Part shown: one piece after another, positions 23,530 through 33,899 of the stretch | Position numbering within the stretch: position 1 is the stretch's first letter | Layout: each line of letters begins with the position of its first letter | NCBI GenBank assembly: GCA_945859605.1 | Contig: OX243828.1 | Coordinates: 19,527,381 to 19,591,380 of the forward strand | DNA length: 64,000 nucleotides | Source of the DNA: Lumbricus rubellus | Taxonomy: Eukaryota > Annelida > Clitellata > Crassiclitellata > Lumbricidae | Direction: 5' to 3' | Notes under the pieces: model-generated | The model's database searches: none | What the model saw: the letters and a program-made list of their open reading frames with translations, nothing else | What the model was told of the DNA's origin: nothing | Translations under genes and position numbers: made by a program

Positions 23530-23952
23530 CATAGTTGTAAAAAACGTTTTTTTCAGTTTTTTATTCGCTCCCAAAAAACGTGGTTTTTTCGTTTTTTATT
23601 TTTCCCATCGTTTTTTATCGTTTTTTTATTATTTATTTATCTTTATTTATTCATTTACTTTCTGTTATTATTTTCCTTAATTTTAATTTTTTCTTGAGTT
23701 TTCCACCAACTCTCAAGGATTCAAATAACTAAAGTCATTATTTCATTGTTTAACATCATCATTTAAGAGATAGCCTGCGTGTAGTAGGTTCCTAATCAAG
23801 GTTTTCAAGGTTAAATGCGGTTTTAGATGTAGCAAAGTCAAATTATTTTCCGTTTCCGTTTTTTGTCGTTTTTTTGTCGTTTTTTATTTTTTCGAAAAAA
23901 ACCTCGTTTTTTACCGTTTTTTATTTTGTTTCCATCGTTTTTTACATCTATG
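23530..23952. mobile_element. hAT-like MITE abutting the gap
   Basis: Ends catagttgtaaaaaacg and cgttttttacatctatg are imperfect inverted repeats. The duplication ctatgaac (23522-23529) / ctatgaa (23953-23959, eighth base lost in the gap) suggests an 8-bp hAT-type TSD. The interior is rich in cgttttttattttt. Absent from copy B at the matching point near 28115. Confidence 0.65.
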
Positions 23953-23959
23953 CTATGAA

Positions 23960-24159
23960 NNNNNNNNNNNNNNNNNNNNNNNNNNNNNNNNNNNNNNNNN
24001 NNNNNNNNNNNNNNNNNNNNNNNNNNNNNNNNNNNNNNNNNNNNNNNNNNNNNNNNNNNNNNNNNNNNNNNNNNNNNNNNNNNNNNNNNNNNNNNNNNNN
24101 NNNNNNNNNNNNNNNNNNNNNNNNNNNNNNNNNNNNNNNNNNNNNNNNNNNNNNNNNNN
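23960..24159. other. assembly gap of 200 N
   Basis: Exactly 200 N, a typical placeholder for an unknown length. It begins within the target duplication of the preceding MITE and separates copies A and B of the large duplication. Confidence 1.
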
Positions 24160-24264
24160 ACCCTTCGTACGGCAGAATACTATTGGACTATAATAGATCT
24201 ACATGATAGGTCTACATCTTCTGCAGAAAAAATAAGGTCGGTATCGACACAAGTCACACAAATG

Positions 24265-24473
24265 TGGGGCGCGGTGGTATAGTGGTGGCGTCGTTGCTCT
24301 GAAGCCGGAACATTCGAAATTCGAATCCACCTCGCCGCGTAAGGACCTTGGACAAGTCCTTCACTCACAATTGCTCAGCGCTTCGGCGTGAAACTCCGAT
24401 GCAGTGTTCGCTCTGCGTTCGGGAGCGCCTCTGAGTAGCGAGAGCTTGAAGGGGCGCTATAACATGTGCACAT
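24265..24473 (+). mobile_element. tRNA-derived SINE copy 2, with TSD
   Basis: The duplication acaaatg lies at 24258-24264 and 24474-24480; copy A has the empty site (gacacaaatgacattcac, 16444 on). Body 209 bp. A box tggtatagtgg and near-canonical B box attcgaatcc mark a tRNA-like Pol III head. The central block is gctcagcgcttcggcgtgaa and the tail gggagcgcctctgagtag then gaaggggcgctata. It defines the exact ends of the family. Confidence 0.9.
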
Positions 24474-24639
24474 ACAAATGACATTCACGAAATGTCGCTA
24501 AACATTAAATACGGCTGAAATCAACGACTGCCGTAAGACACCTTTCAAATGCTTTGAATTTTAGCTATATTATATATCGACACACGAATTTTTTTACTCA
24601 TAATTTATGACATCACCTCTATCGCGGGCCTCGCGGCCT

Positions 24640-24865
24640 ACCATAATGCAGCGGCGCTCTTTCTCGATTGTTGGCCCTAGGACCTGGAGTCCTGGAATGG
24701 CCTCCCTGCAGCGCTCCGTCTGGTGCTTAGCGGTCACACAACTACCTATGTTCCATGCGAACTTAAAAACTGCCTTACATGTATTTAGCCGAACATGGCT
24801 GGACTGCTAGCACTTCTGAGTTTAGATCCCCTCTAAGTGGCGCTATATAAAAAGGTCATCAGTTA
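24640..24865 (+). mobile_element. L2/CR1-type LINE 3' end fragment B
   Basis: Encodes RRSFSIVGPRTWSPGMASL and HANLKTALHVF, the usual C-terminal block of L2/CR1 proteins (compare ESSFSVSGPTAWNSLP and FKSSLKTYLF in the 44-47 kb element). Then a short UTR ends agtggcgctatataaaaagg. 5'-truncated. Confidence 0.75.
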
Positions 24866-24949
24866 TAACAAGTGTATGCATGCTTGATTTTACTGATTGC
24901 TTTTGGGGGGAAAATATACCCAATATATAGTTATATAGGTTAGTAGGCT

Positions 24950-25284
24950 AGAAGTCTGAATGACTGAATCTATTATTAAAAGAGTTAGGACAAGCAAGAG
25001 GGAATATGTCATTGGGACAGAGAGCAACAAGGCAGAAGATTGCGTTCTTTGGAGCAAACGGCTTGGAAAAGGAGATGATGCTGGCATGCGGAGAGGGGAA
25101 AAGAAGGAGAGGACGACCAAGAAGGAGATGGATGAAGGAATTGCACGAGAGAACGAAGATGAACTTGGAGGATCTGAGAGACGCGACGGAAGATCGTAAT
25201 ACGTGGAGAAGGTTGATCATGGCGGTCGCTATAGGATTCAAAGAATTGACGGCACAAGGGGACAAAATGACAAGTCTGACATAA
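24950..25284 (+). pseudogene. non-LTR retrotransposon C-terminus fragment
   Basis: Encodes GKRRRGRPRRRWMKELHER, then DATEDRNTWRRLIMAVAIGF, ending at TAA 25282-25284. The G-R-P-R-x-R-W plus D-R-x-x-W-R-R pattern is the C-terminal tail of RTE/L1-like endonuclease-reverse transcriptases. It directly abuts the I-type LINE insertion. Confidence 0.7.
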
Positions 25285-25290
25285 AATTTC

Positions 25291-26627
25291 TTTTTTTTTT
25301 TATTCCACAGTTTAACGTCGTCCTATGGCATCAATGGCCGTTGACGACAATACATAAAATACAATGCAATGAAAATAAAAACCAATTTTTCTAGCATCCT
25401 AAAAACACCATCAACAGGTCTGGTGTCTGGATGAATCTTTACAACTTCATCAATGTTCAATCATTAACAACTTTAAAGAGTCCATTTTACATTTTCCATG
25501 CTGATACATTGTGACATCATGTTCATCTAATGTAATTTAATTAACATTGTTTTATATCAATTGACTCAGAACACTAATTTCAACAATTCAACTTTAACTT
25601 TAAAAAGCAATTATTAATTTAATGTTCAATACATATAATTCTGATAACTAATGATATATAATTATTTCAATTGTTCATCTCTTCAAGCATGTTTGAAAAT
25701 AAACTTAAGTAATTTACATTGCTTAAATAATAAATTATACATATATGTATATATATATATACATATACATATATATATATAATTTTTATGACCAGTTTTC
25801 AACATGCTCAAACATCATTACATAGGTCCAACAACGTGTGCATCATAATAATGCAATATATATAACACAACAAATCAAAAATGCATCATTATATATGAAA
25901 CTATCCACAACAACAAATTGAAGATGCTACTTACATAATCCGACCTTTAGTTATAATTTTTATCAACCGATACACTTCATTTTGATATAAATTAATCGTC
26001 AAAAGATTTTTAATAGAAATTTCATCCTTATACATTTGACATTTATTTCTTAAAACCTTAGAAATATCTTCTTTTTTACAGTCAAGTAAGATGTGCATAA
26101 TTGTTTCTGGCACGTGACATGTATCACATAAACCGTTAGAATGCCTTTTTATAATGTATAATCTTTGATTAGTGTTTGCTACTCCTAAACGTAATCTAGA
26201 AATCTGGACTTCTTTGTGCCTGAATGGCTCAAGATATTCTATATTTGTATTCACAATTGGACAGATAGATTTATAAAAATGACCTTTATTATCATTGCTA
26301 TATTCTAATTGCCATTTATTAACTATATAAAGTTTAATCAAGGTAACAATTTCTTCAAATTCAAGATAATTTGTAGAATTTATATGATCAATACTTAGTG
26401 CTTCCTTGGCCAAAGTATCTGCTCTATCGTTGCCTATGAGATCAACGTGACTTGGAATCCAAATAAATTTGATTTTATTAGCATCTAGTTTGCCTATGTG
26501 ATAAAGTACATCATTCAATAATGTCGGTCTTGCCTGACTACAAGATTCCTTAATTGATGTAAGAACACTCAACGAATCAGAAAAAATTGCAAACTTGCTA
26601 CTATTAGGACATTCATAATTTATTAAC
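25291..26627 (-). mobile_element. 5'-truncated I-type LINE with TSD (copy 2)
   Basis: The duplication cataaaatttc lies at 25280-25290 and 26628-26638. A poly-T head (25291 on) is the element's poly-A tail. The coding part (25931-26572 and slightly upstream) matches residues from about the RNase H third motif to the stop of the 16.5-18.4 kb copy: MSVLTSIKE, HVDLIGNDRADTLAKEAL, CDTCHVPETIMHILLDC. The interrupted sequence continues at 26640 as copy B of the duplication. Confidence 0.9.
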
Positions 26628-28216
26628 CATAAAATTTCAGTTCGTAGATTTCTTTATATTAAATTGCGTTAAATATAAAAGACGGTGTTTAAGAGTAGCC
26701 TATCAGATGAGACTGCAGTAGTCCTTTATATTGATGATGAAGATATGTTAGAAGTAATGTATCCTTTTGACTGTCTGTACACTAACAGCGACAGTCCCAA
26801 GCCTGGATGAAACACTGTAGTTTTCAATGTGTGCATACAATAGGCCTACATGTATTTCTATAATAATTATTGTTTCAAATTGCATTGAATCATATTTTTT
26901 GAGAATTCAAATAAATGTAGGGCTATTGAGCCTAATGTAGGTCTAATAAGAAATCTTTGTAGCGCCGCTCATATAGCCATGGCCATTCAGTAGCGATCCC
27001 CATGTCAAACCCCCAAATAAAAATGGGTATAAAAGACAGCGAGATATGTGGATAGCGATTCAGAGAGGAGAGTCTCACGCAGAGTGGAGGGAAGGGAATT
27101 CCATAAGAACGGCTCAATGATGACATAAATATCGAGTTTGAGCAATAGCGTACAGAGACTACAGAGTAGAATATCAATATCATGTTATGGGCCTACAAGT
27201 ACTGAGCATTTGTTCTTCTAAAAAACTTTAATAAATACAATTAAGAATCTCATATACATGTAAGCGTAGGCCTATACATCAAAAATGTTCAAGGATCTTT
27301 TCTTACATTTAAATTAGGCCTACTTGTGCGAAATAATAGCCGTAAAATATTGCTTAGACCTATTAATAATTTTTGCACAAGATATCGCATGCAATACAAG
27401 CATCAACGACCTTTTTGGCTCTTATATTTTATGCTGTTCAGCAACGAACAGGCCTATTAGTGAAATTGTAAAATACTATTGCGACACCTTTAAATGGTGT
27501 TTTGCAGATTATTTATATACTGGCTGCGTTGAAAATTAGTTTAGCTCGGATCTTGTATAACTCGGCACATAAATTGCACGAACCTTTGATAGTACGACGA
27601 AGCCAAAATATGGAACAGAAAATTTTTTAAATGCTAGAATAAATTTAACCTTTTAACTGGCTGTATACTATCACAGCGCCAGTCCCAAGCCTGGATGAAT
27701 TAGGAGGGCGACGCGATGATCTCTGTTATCACACAGTGTCGTTAAATTAAAACTACTACCAAATCCTAGATACAGTCGTAATCGTAATCTCCAAACTTCT
27801 AAAGCGCCGCTCGAAAGTTAAACGCGGGGCACCAGCTTATTCAGGAGCGCTGCATTGAGTCTTGAAAAGGGGTTGTCCGTAAGAGTATTCTAAAGCTGGT
27901 CCGATCCTGATACCATATACATGTAGGCTCAGGAGGGGGAACAGACTGTCAGACACTATAAGGCGGGTGTCATCTTGGTCGAGAATAATAAGGTGGAGGA
28001 TCAGATGAGACAGTGTAAGAGTTCTTGAAGAAGTTTGACCTCAGTTTCGAATGAAAAGTCCGAAGTGTGATGAATTGAGGAGCCTGGGGAAGGTAATGGT
28101 GTGTGATTAGTAATGCTATAATGCTATAAACATCAAGTAGACTATAAAGTCGAGTTTAACGTATACCTTACATATGCATTATACAACATGGTGCTAAACA
28201 CGAAATAGTGCTAAAT

Positions 28217-28432
28217 AAAGTCTATGGTTGCAGGTAAACACCTTTAAGACGCATCCAAATACTGTACATATTTACCAGAATACAGCCATCCAATCGTCTG
28301 AAGACATCTACAACTTGGTGCCAAACACTATACATGTACACTGCAACATGAAGTCTACGATTGTAGTTAAACACCTTTAAGACGCAGTAAATTTCTGTAC
28401 ATATTTACCAGAATACAACCATCCAACTGTTA
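28217..28432 (+). repeat. direct duplication of about 80 bp
   Basis: aaacacctttaagacgca, ctgtacatatttaccag and aatacagccatccaa occur twice, about 130 bp apart (28233-28295 and 28371-28430). No gene in 28130-28690. Confidence 0.7.
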
Positions 28433-28689
28433 CTGTCTGGTTTGACCATTTCCTTCCATTGATAGATATCTCGCGGACAATTATTATGCAGCGCATATTG
28501 TCCACTGTTTAACAACATCTTATTGCTGTCATGGGCCATGACATCGACTTCACAGTATCTTACACCAATATCCACAAAGGACTTTCAATGTCAACTGATT
28601 TGATTGTTTAACAGTTGCTGTTTGACTTACTTTTCTCATACGACTCTATTTTCATATTGACCTTCTTCCAAAGTTCAAAAGCGCACAAA

Positions 28690-29030
28690 ACAAAGAGAAT
28701 GGAATATAGGCTAGTGGAAAGCAAGGCAAGGCAAAGCAGAGGAGAAAATGGAAAGAAAATTGTCGGTAGAAAATGAAAGGCATGCGAAGAGGAGAAGGGA
28801 TAGGATGGCAGAAAATGGAAGGCAAAAGCAGGAATGAGGAGAGAATGGAAGGAAACGGAGGTAAAATGAAAAGTAGGCAAAAGAAATAAGAGACAAAGCA
28901 AAGGTAAAGCAAGGAGAAGAGAAGAAAAGAAAAAGAGGAGAACATGGAAGTAAGGAGAAGGCAAGCAAGTGAAAGAGAAGTGAATGAGTTAGATTAAGAG
29001 TTTGCACAGAGAAGGCAAATGAAAGGGTTT
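28690..29030. repeat. purine-rich degenerate AAGG/GGAGAA tract
   Basis: Strong purine bias on the plus strand (ggaaagcaaggcaaggcaaa and similar). Ser/Leu/Phe frames on the minus strand are artefacts. Confidence 0.7.
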
Positions 29031-29038
29031 ATTTTTCT

Positions 29039-29443
29039 TGAGAAATTCAGAAGATGACAGAGTAGTTACGGTGGACATAATACAAACCTTTATTACACAA
29101 TGTACTAAAAGTTCATAACCATGTCCATAGGAAAATCAACGCATATTATACCCAGACGGCTCAAAAGTTGAAAACACAGTTGCTACTGCTTACACAATCA
29201 CTACCATAAATTTAGATTTAAAAAACCCGTCTATGTGATTATTCTAGCATAATTTTGCCGCTGAATTAACTGCTATTAAAGAAGTATTATCCTGGATATC
29301 AAAAAATGAAAATCAAGAGCTTAAAAACTATGCTATCTATTGAGAAATTCAGAAGATGTTAGAGTAGTTACGGTGGACATAATGCAAACCTTTATTACAC
29401 AATGTAATAAAAGTTCATAACCATGTTCATAGGGTATTCAACG
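29039..29443 (+). mobile_element. I-type LINE RNase H fragment between direct repeats
   Basis: 29142-29340 encodes DGSKVENTVATAYTI, then AAELTAIKEVLSWIS after two stops, homologous to the RNase H domain at 17515-17700. It is bracketed by a 103-bp direct repeat (29039-29141 and 29341-29443; starts gagaaattcagaagatg), about 90 percent identical. The LINE piece has neither its 3' end nor a poly-A. Confidence 0.75.
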
Positions 29444-29511
29444 TTTAAAATGATGTTTTCTGTGTTCAATTCGCTAAACTACCAGTCACTGAGCTTCCAA
29501 TTAGGGACACT

Positions 29512-29622
29512 TGGATGGATGGATCCGATTTGACCAGGGTCTACTCTATGACAACAGAGGCCGTTACCCTGGACAGAAATTTGCTCGGCATTATTACAGC
29601 ACTTATGAGCAAGGTACTAGAT
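29512..29622 (+). repeat. 110-bp dispersed repeat, copy 2
   Basis: ggatccgatttgaccagggt to gcacttatgagcaag; see 11318-11425. It is followed at 29640-29790 by a local duplication of ggcacttccgatgtgcc-type sequence. Confidence 0.75.
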
Positions 29623-30111
29623 CAGTTTTTATAAAGAAATAGGGACACTTCTGGAAGTTCTGGTCAGGATATGCTTCAGGCGATGCACTTCCGATGGGCC
29701 ATGGAGTCAGTATATTGCGAATCCGCTGGGCCAGAGAGGTCCGGCGCAGGGCACTTCCGATGTGCCGGGAAGCCAGTATAGGTCTGGTAACCAGTCTACT
29801 GTCTGCTGAATATATTTACTTATTTAGGTGAAGTATAACAGTTACTAATAGTCATATTTTGCAGGGTGATGTAGAACTTCTAGTCGTACAACTACTTGGT
29901 TGTAAATGAAAGTAGAGGAGAGAAGAGCGTGGACGAGTGCATAAAGAGAAAAAGGCAAGGCAGCAGAAAGCAATGCAATGGAAAAGAAGAAAAGGAATTG
30001 GAAGACAAGCGAAAAGAAGAGAAGGCAACGGAATGGAAGGGAAAGAAGGGAATGGAATAAAAGGAAATGGAAGACAAGTAAATGAAAAGATAATGGTGGT
30101 GAAGTAATGGA

Positions 30112-30545
30112 ATGGAATGGGGTGGGGTGGGTGGGGTGTGGAGGGAAGGAAATGGAAGGCAAGGCAAGGCAAGGCAAGGCAAGACAAGACAAGACAAGAC
30201 AAGACAAGGGAAGGGAAGGGAAGGGAAGGGAAGGGAAGGGAAGGGAAGGGAAGGGAAGGGAAGGGAAGGGAAGGGAAGGGAAGGGAAGGGAAGGGAAGGG
30301 AAGGGAAGGGAAGGGAAGGGAAGGGAAGGGAAGGGAAGGGAAGGGAAGGGAAGGGAAGGGAAGGGAAGGGAAGGGAAGGGAAGGGAAGGGAAGGGAAGGG
30401 AAGGGAAGGGAAGGGAAGGGAAGGGAAGGGAAGGGAAGGGAAGGGAAGGGAAGGGAAGGGAAGGGAAGGGAAGGGAAGGGAAGGGAAGGGAAGGGAAGGG
30501 AAGGGAAGGGAAGGGAAGGGAAGGGAAGGGAAGGGAAGGGAATAA
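30112..30545. repeat. (AAGGG)n array 1 with composite leader
   Basis: A leader (ggggtggggtgggtgggg, (GGCAA)n, (GACAA)n) runs into about 67 uninterrupted AAGGG pentamers (30206-30540). The C-rich strand reads as FPSLP repeats, an artefact. Confidence 0.95.
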
Positions 30546-30591
30546 AAGGAAATGGAAGACAAGTAAATGAAAAGATAATGGTGGTGAAGTA

Positions 30592-31015
30592 ATGGAATGG
30601 AATGGGGTGGGGTGGGTGGGGTGTGGAGGGAAGGAAATGGAAGGCAAGGCAAGGCAAGGCAAGACAAGACAAGACAAGGCAAGGGAAGGGAAGGGAAGGG
30701 AAGGGAAGGGAAGGGAAGGGAAGGGAAGGGAAGGGAAGGGAAGGGAAGGGAAGGGAAGGGAAGGGAAGGGAAGGGAAGGGAAGGGAAGGGAAGGGAAGGG
30801 AAGGGAAGGGAAGGGAAGGGAAGGGAAGGGAAGGGAAGGGAAGGGAAGGGAAGGGAAGGGAAGGGAAGGGAAGGGAAGGGAAGGGAAGGGAAGGGAAGGG
30901 AAGGAAAGGGAAGGGAAGGGAAGGGAAGGGAAGGGAAGGGAAGGGAAGGGAAGGGAAGGGAAAGGAAGGGAAGGGAAGGGAAGGGAAGGGAAGGGAAAGG
31001 AAAAGGAAAGGGGAT
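30592..31015. repeat. (AAGGG)n array 2, duplicated leader
   Basis: The leader of array 1 is repeated almost exactly, followed by about 60 AAGGG pentamers with a few interruptions after 30900. The pair therefore arose by duplication of a composite unit of about 485 bp. Confidence 0.95.
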
Positions 31016-31214
31016 GGGAAGCATTTCATGTGTTTAACCGGACGTCGTGCAAAACCTCCAGATTCCTACTCCAATGGAGGATGGAGGTTTTCCATGCAGA
31101 CGGCCATCTGTCGTCGGCGGCGGGAAGTGGACATCACGTGACCAGTGATTGGCGTTTGTTTGTGTTTTGACGCGGGGCACCGGAAGCGCCGAGATAAAAG
31201 AGCCTTTGTCTCGC

Positions 31215-31660
31215 CAAACAGGGCTGAGTATGCGGAGGAGGAAGAAGCACAATGGGAGGAAGAAGAGGGGAGAAAACGGTAGAGGAAGTGGTGGAGGAAG
31301 ATTAGGAAGAGGCCGAGGAGGAAGAGGAGAATAAGACGAAGAGGACGAGGAAAGCGAAGAAGAGGAGGAATAGAAGAAAGAGGAGGACGAGAAAGAGGAG
31401 GACGAGGAGGAGGACGAGGAAGAGGAGGACGAGGAGGAAGAGGAAGAGGAAAATGAAGAGGAAAAGAAGGAAGAGGAGGAGAATAAAAAGGAAGACGAAA
31501 AGGAGGAAGAGGAGGAAGAAGAGGAAGAGGAATTAAACAGAGGGTGCTGACTGTAACTGGATGGCATACGGAGAGGGTGGAGCGGTCACCACCAGGGGAG
31601 AGGGAGAGAGGGAGGGAGGGTGAGAGGGAGAGAGAGAGAGAGGGTATACATAATAGTGAG
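31215..31660. repeat. polypurine (GAGGAA)n tract
   Basis: About 330 bp of nearly pure purine on the plus strand, then (GA)n/GGGAGA to about 31645. 31660-32540 shows no gene. Confidence 0.85.
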
Positions 31661-32544
31661 ACATCGATCAATAGTCGGTGGTGACGTCGCCTATGGGAGA
31701 CAATGGAAAAGGGAAAACGGACAGAAGGGCGGACGGGGGGACGATGGAGGGGCGCGGGAAGCGTCTGGGAAGAGATTAGAGGGATAAGGGGAAGAGAGGG
31801 GAGAGAGGGGTGAAATCACTACAGTCTGACAGAGCAAACGGTATACATATATAGGTATGATGTAACGATTCGCGAAAATGCCTTCAAGCAAATAGTACTG
31901 ACGATACATAAAGCTAGCCACACTGAAACCTGAGCACAGTGGCGCTGTCACCTAGCCATAATTATATGGCCCAAAATAAGCGTCTGGATCATTGGTTCTG
32001 ACGGCTTGTCATGAAAAGCATGTATTAAATAGGATTATTATAAGACATAATTTTATTATGAAAGTCAGTGTGTGCGCATATTTATAAGATCCATTAATTT
32101 TCTATTGGGACTGTGAACGTTCAAGCTTGAGTCTTGGCACAGTAAACTCATTCTCAGCATGCTTTTTTCTATTACAGAAAATTAATGAACTGTTCCATTT
32201 CGATGAACGTATGAAATAATTTGTTTTGTTTGACAGGACAAAGAGCTATAGGGTTAGGCCTATACACTGTATTATACAGTGTATACACGTGGGAAAACAT
32301 TTGCACAATTTTGTGCCAAGTGCCAATCAAAGTCACGCCAAAGTTTTAAAAAATCAAGGGAAAATCGGGGAAAATGCCAGATCTCATCTCGGCCAGTAAT
32401 TGTTGAAATTCGATATTTCCTTTCTGTTTTTTTCTCGAACTGAGAAAGGCCACCTGTAGGCTACTAAGAAGCAAGACTACTTAACGTAAGACGATCCAAT
32501 TAGGTAATTTTTTAGGTATCATAAGATAAGCCCCAAATACAACT

Positions 32545-33180
32545 GTGCCTCTGTGTGTTTGTGTGTGCGTGTGTATGTGTGTCTGTGTGTGAGCGTGTGT
32601 ACAGATGCAGATAAATTGTGTATAAAAATGCATAATAATACAAAGTGATTATCGTCAACCAATTCGTCATGATGTCTGGACGTGTCTGCATACATGTCTC
32701 ATTTTCATTTGCGCTAATGTCTGCGTTTCTTTGTCTGTGATAAGCACACATAAGCAGACGCAGAGGAACATTCACACAGGATGGTGACATCAAGACAGAC
32801 ATGCAGACAGACAGGCAGAAAGACAGAGCTGATGACCCACGAAAACGCCAATTCAGTTAGCTTTCCGATACAATATAGGAGTGGCATTTAATGTAATTAG
32901 ATTAACTATGTAGAGGCCGACACAATATCGTTTCCACGACTAGATATATACAATATATATATATATATATATATAATATATATATACATATATACATATA
33001 TACTCTGTACAATGTACATACATATATAATTATTTATATGCTCAATTACAATGTAAAACACTAAATGTAATTATATGCCTTTGTACATATAGATGTAGCC
33101 TACTATATAATTATGATATGACATAAATAATTATATGATTTATATATAATATTTATATATAAGATATGGCGGAGTTGTTA
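32545..33180. repeat. (GT)n, CAGA and (AT)n microsatellites
   Basis: (GT)n at about 32550-32600, cagacagacag at about 32795-32820, (TA)n at about 32943-33002, and AT-rich sequence to 33170. A degenerate cagaca run continues to about 33420. Confidence 0.8.
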
Positions 33181-33442
33181 TAAGGGTAGGCAGACAGACA
33201 GAACCACAGACATCCACAGAAGGACAGACACACATGCAGCCACATGCAGATACATACAGCCAGAGTGCCAGACAAATACAGACACACCGCATATATAAAG
33301 TCAATGAATTTGGCACAAATCGACACGCAGACATATAGACAGGCAGATAGAAAGACGCACAGATAGACACGCGGACAGGAAGCCATACATCGAGACACAC
33401 ATATAGGCAGAAGACAGACTGCTGACCCCTACTAACACTGAC

Positions 33443-33874
33443 CTCGTTCAGTTCCTTCCGGCTGATGACGCGTCCGTCCTGAAGTCGAATCGCTCTATCT
33501 CGCTCAGGTCTGTGTAAACATCCGGTCTCCTTGGATAACTTCGCCCCAGACTGACATTCATTAGACTGTCGACCGGAAACGACTTCCATCTCAATCGACT
33601 TCGACATGACTTTCCCGTTATCCGACTCAACTCCGGAATCCATGGAGTCGGCCATCTTGGGGTTAGGCTCGTCGCTCGGGGGAGAACACCTCGGACCGTT
33701 CGACCGACCTCGGCCTTCGAGGGTGGGGCAACGTGGCTCACTTGGGACGCGACGTTCTACCACACCTTGTGTGTGGTTGCGCTTTACACCGCGGTATAAT
33801 CTGTCCCCGCTTTCGACGACTTCCTCGTCTTCCTCTGCCACCGTTTCGAGATAAGGCTGATTCCCTTCTGTCAT
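33443..33874 (-). CDS. probable N-terminal coding exon of the NAV gene
   Basis: Minus-strand open frame from ATG 33874 (MTEGNQPYLETVAEEDEE) to a strong donor GAG|GTCAGT (GT at 33442-33441), 144 codons ending in phase 0 (RKELNE). The next recognisable minus-strand exon, the NAV CH exon, starts in phase 0 with IYTQW, and in vertebrate NAV2/3 a unique N-terminal segment precedes IYTDW in the same way. The sequence is acidic, then basic and serine-rich, without a known domain; NAV N-termini are poorly conserved. An in-frame upstream ATG at 33952 exists; I chose 33874 because the segment between is not acidic or polar like the rest, but this is a weak reason. Codon texture (CpG-rich) differs from the AT-rich surroundings. 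Membership in NAV is inference. Confidence 0.45.
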
Positions 33875-33899
33875 GATGTTCGTCAAGTTCGATTCACAT

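Larger units (their letters stand above)
24160..28130 (+). repeat. duplicated unit, copy B (about 2.1 kb plus insertions)
   Basis: Partner of 15165-23521 in the same orientation. Copy B carries its own insertions: a SINE (24265-24473), a LINE C-terminus (24950-25284) and an I-type LINE (25291-26627), none of which is in copy A at the matching position. Segment 26640-27790 aligns with 20480-21617, and 27790-28120 with 23209-23521. Confidence 0.8.

Noticed and set aside
24265..24340. tRNA gene
   Set aside because: A and B boxes are present, but the acceptor stem cannot pair and the sequence continues into a repeated SINE body.
29845..31170. Long open frames (up to 394 codons) of FPSLP or REGKG repeats on both strands
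   Set aside because: They are translations of the AAGGG pentanucleotide arrays; a 5-bp unit is open in all frames when it lacks a stop.
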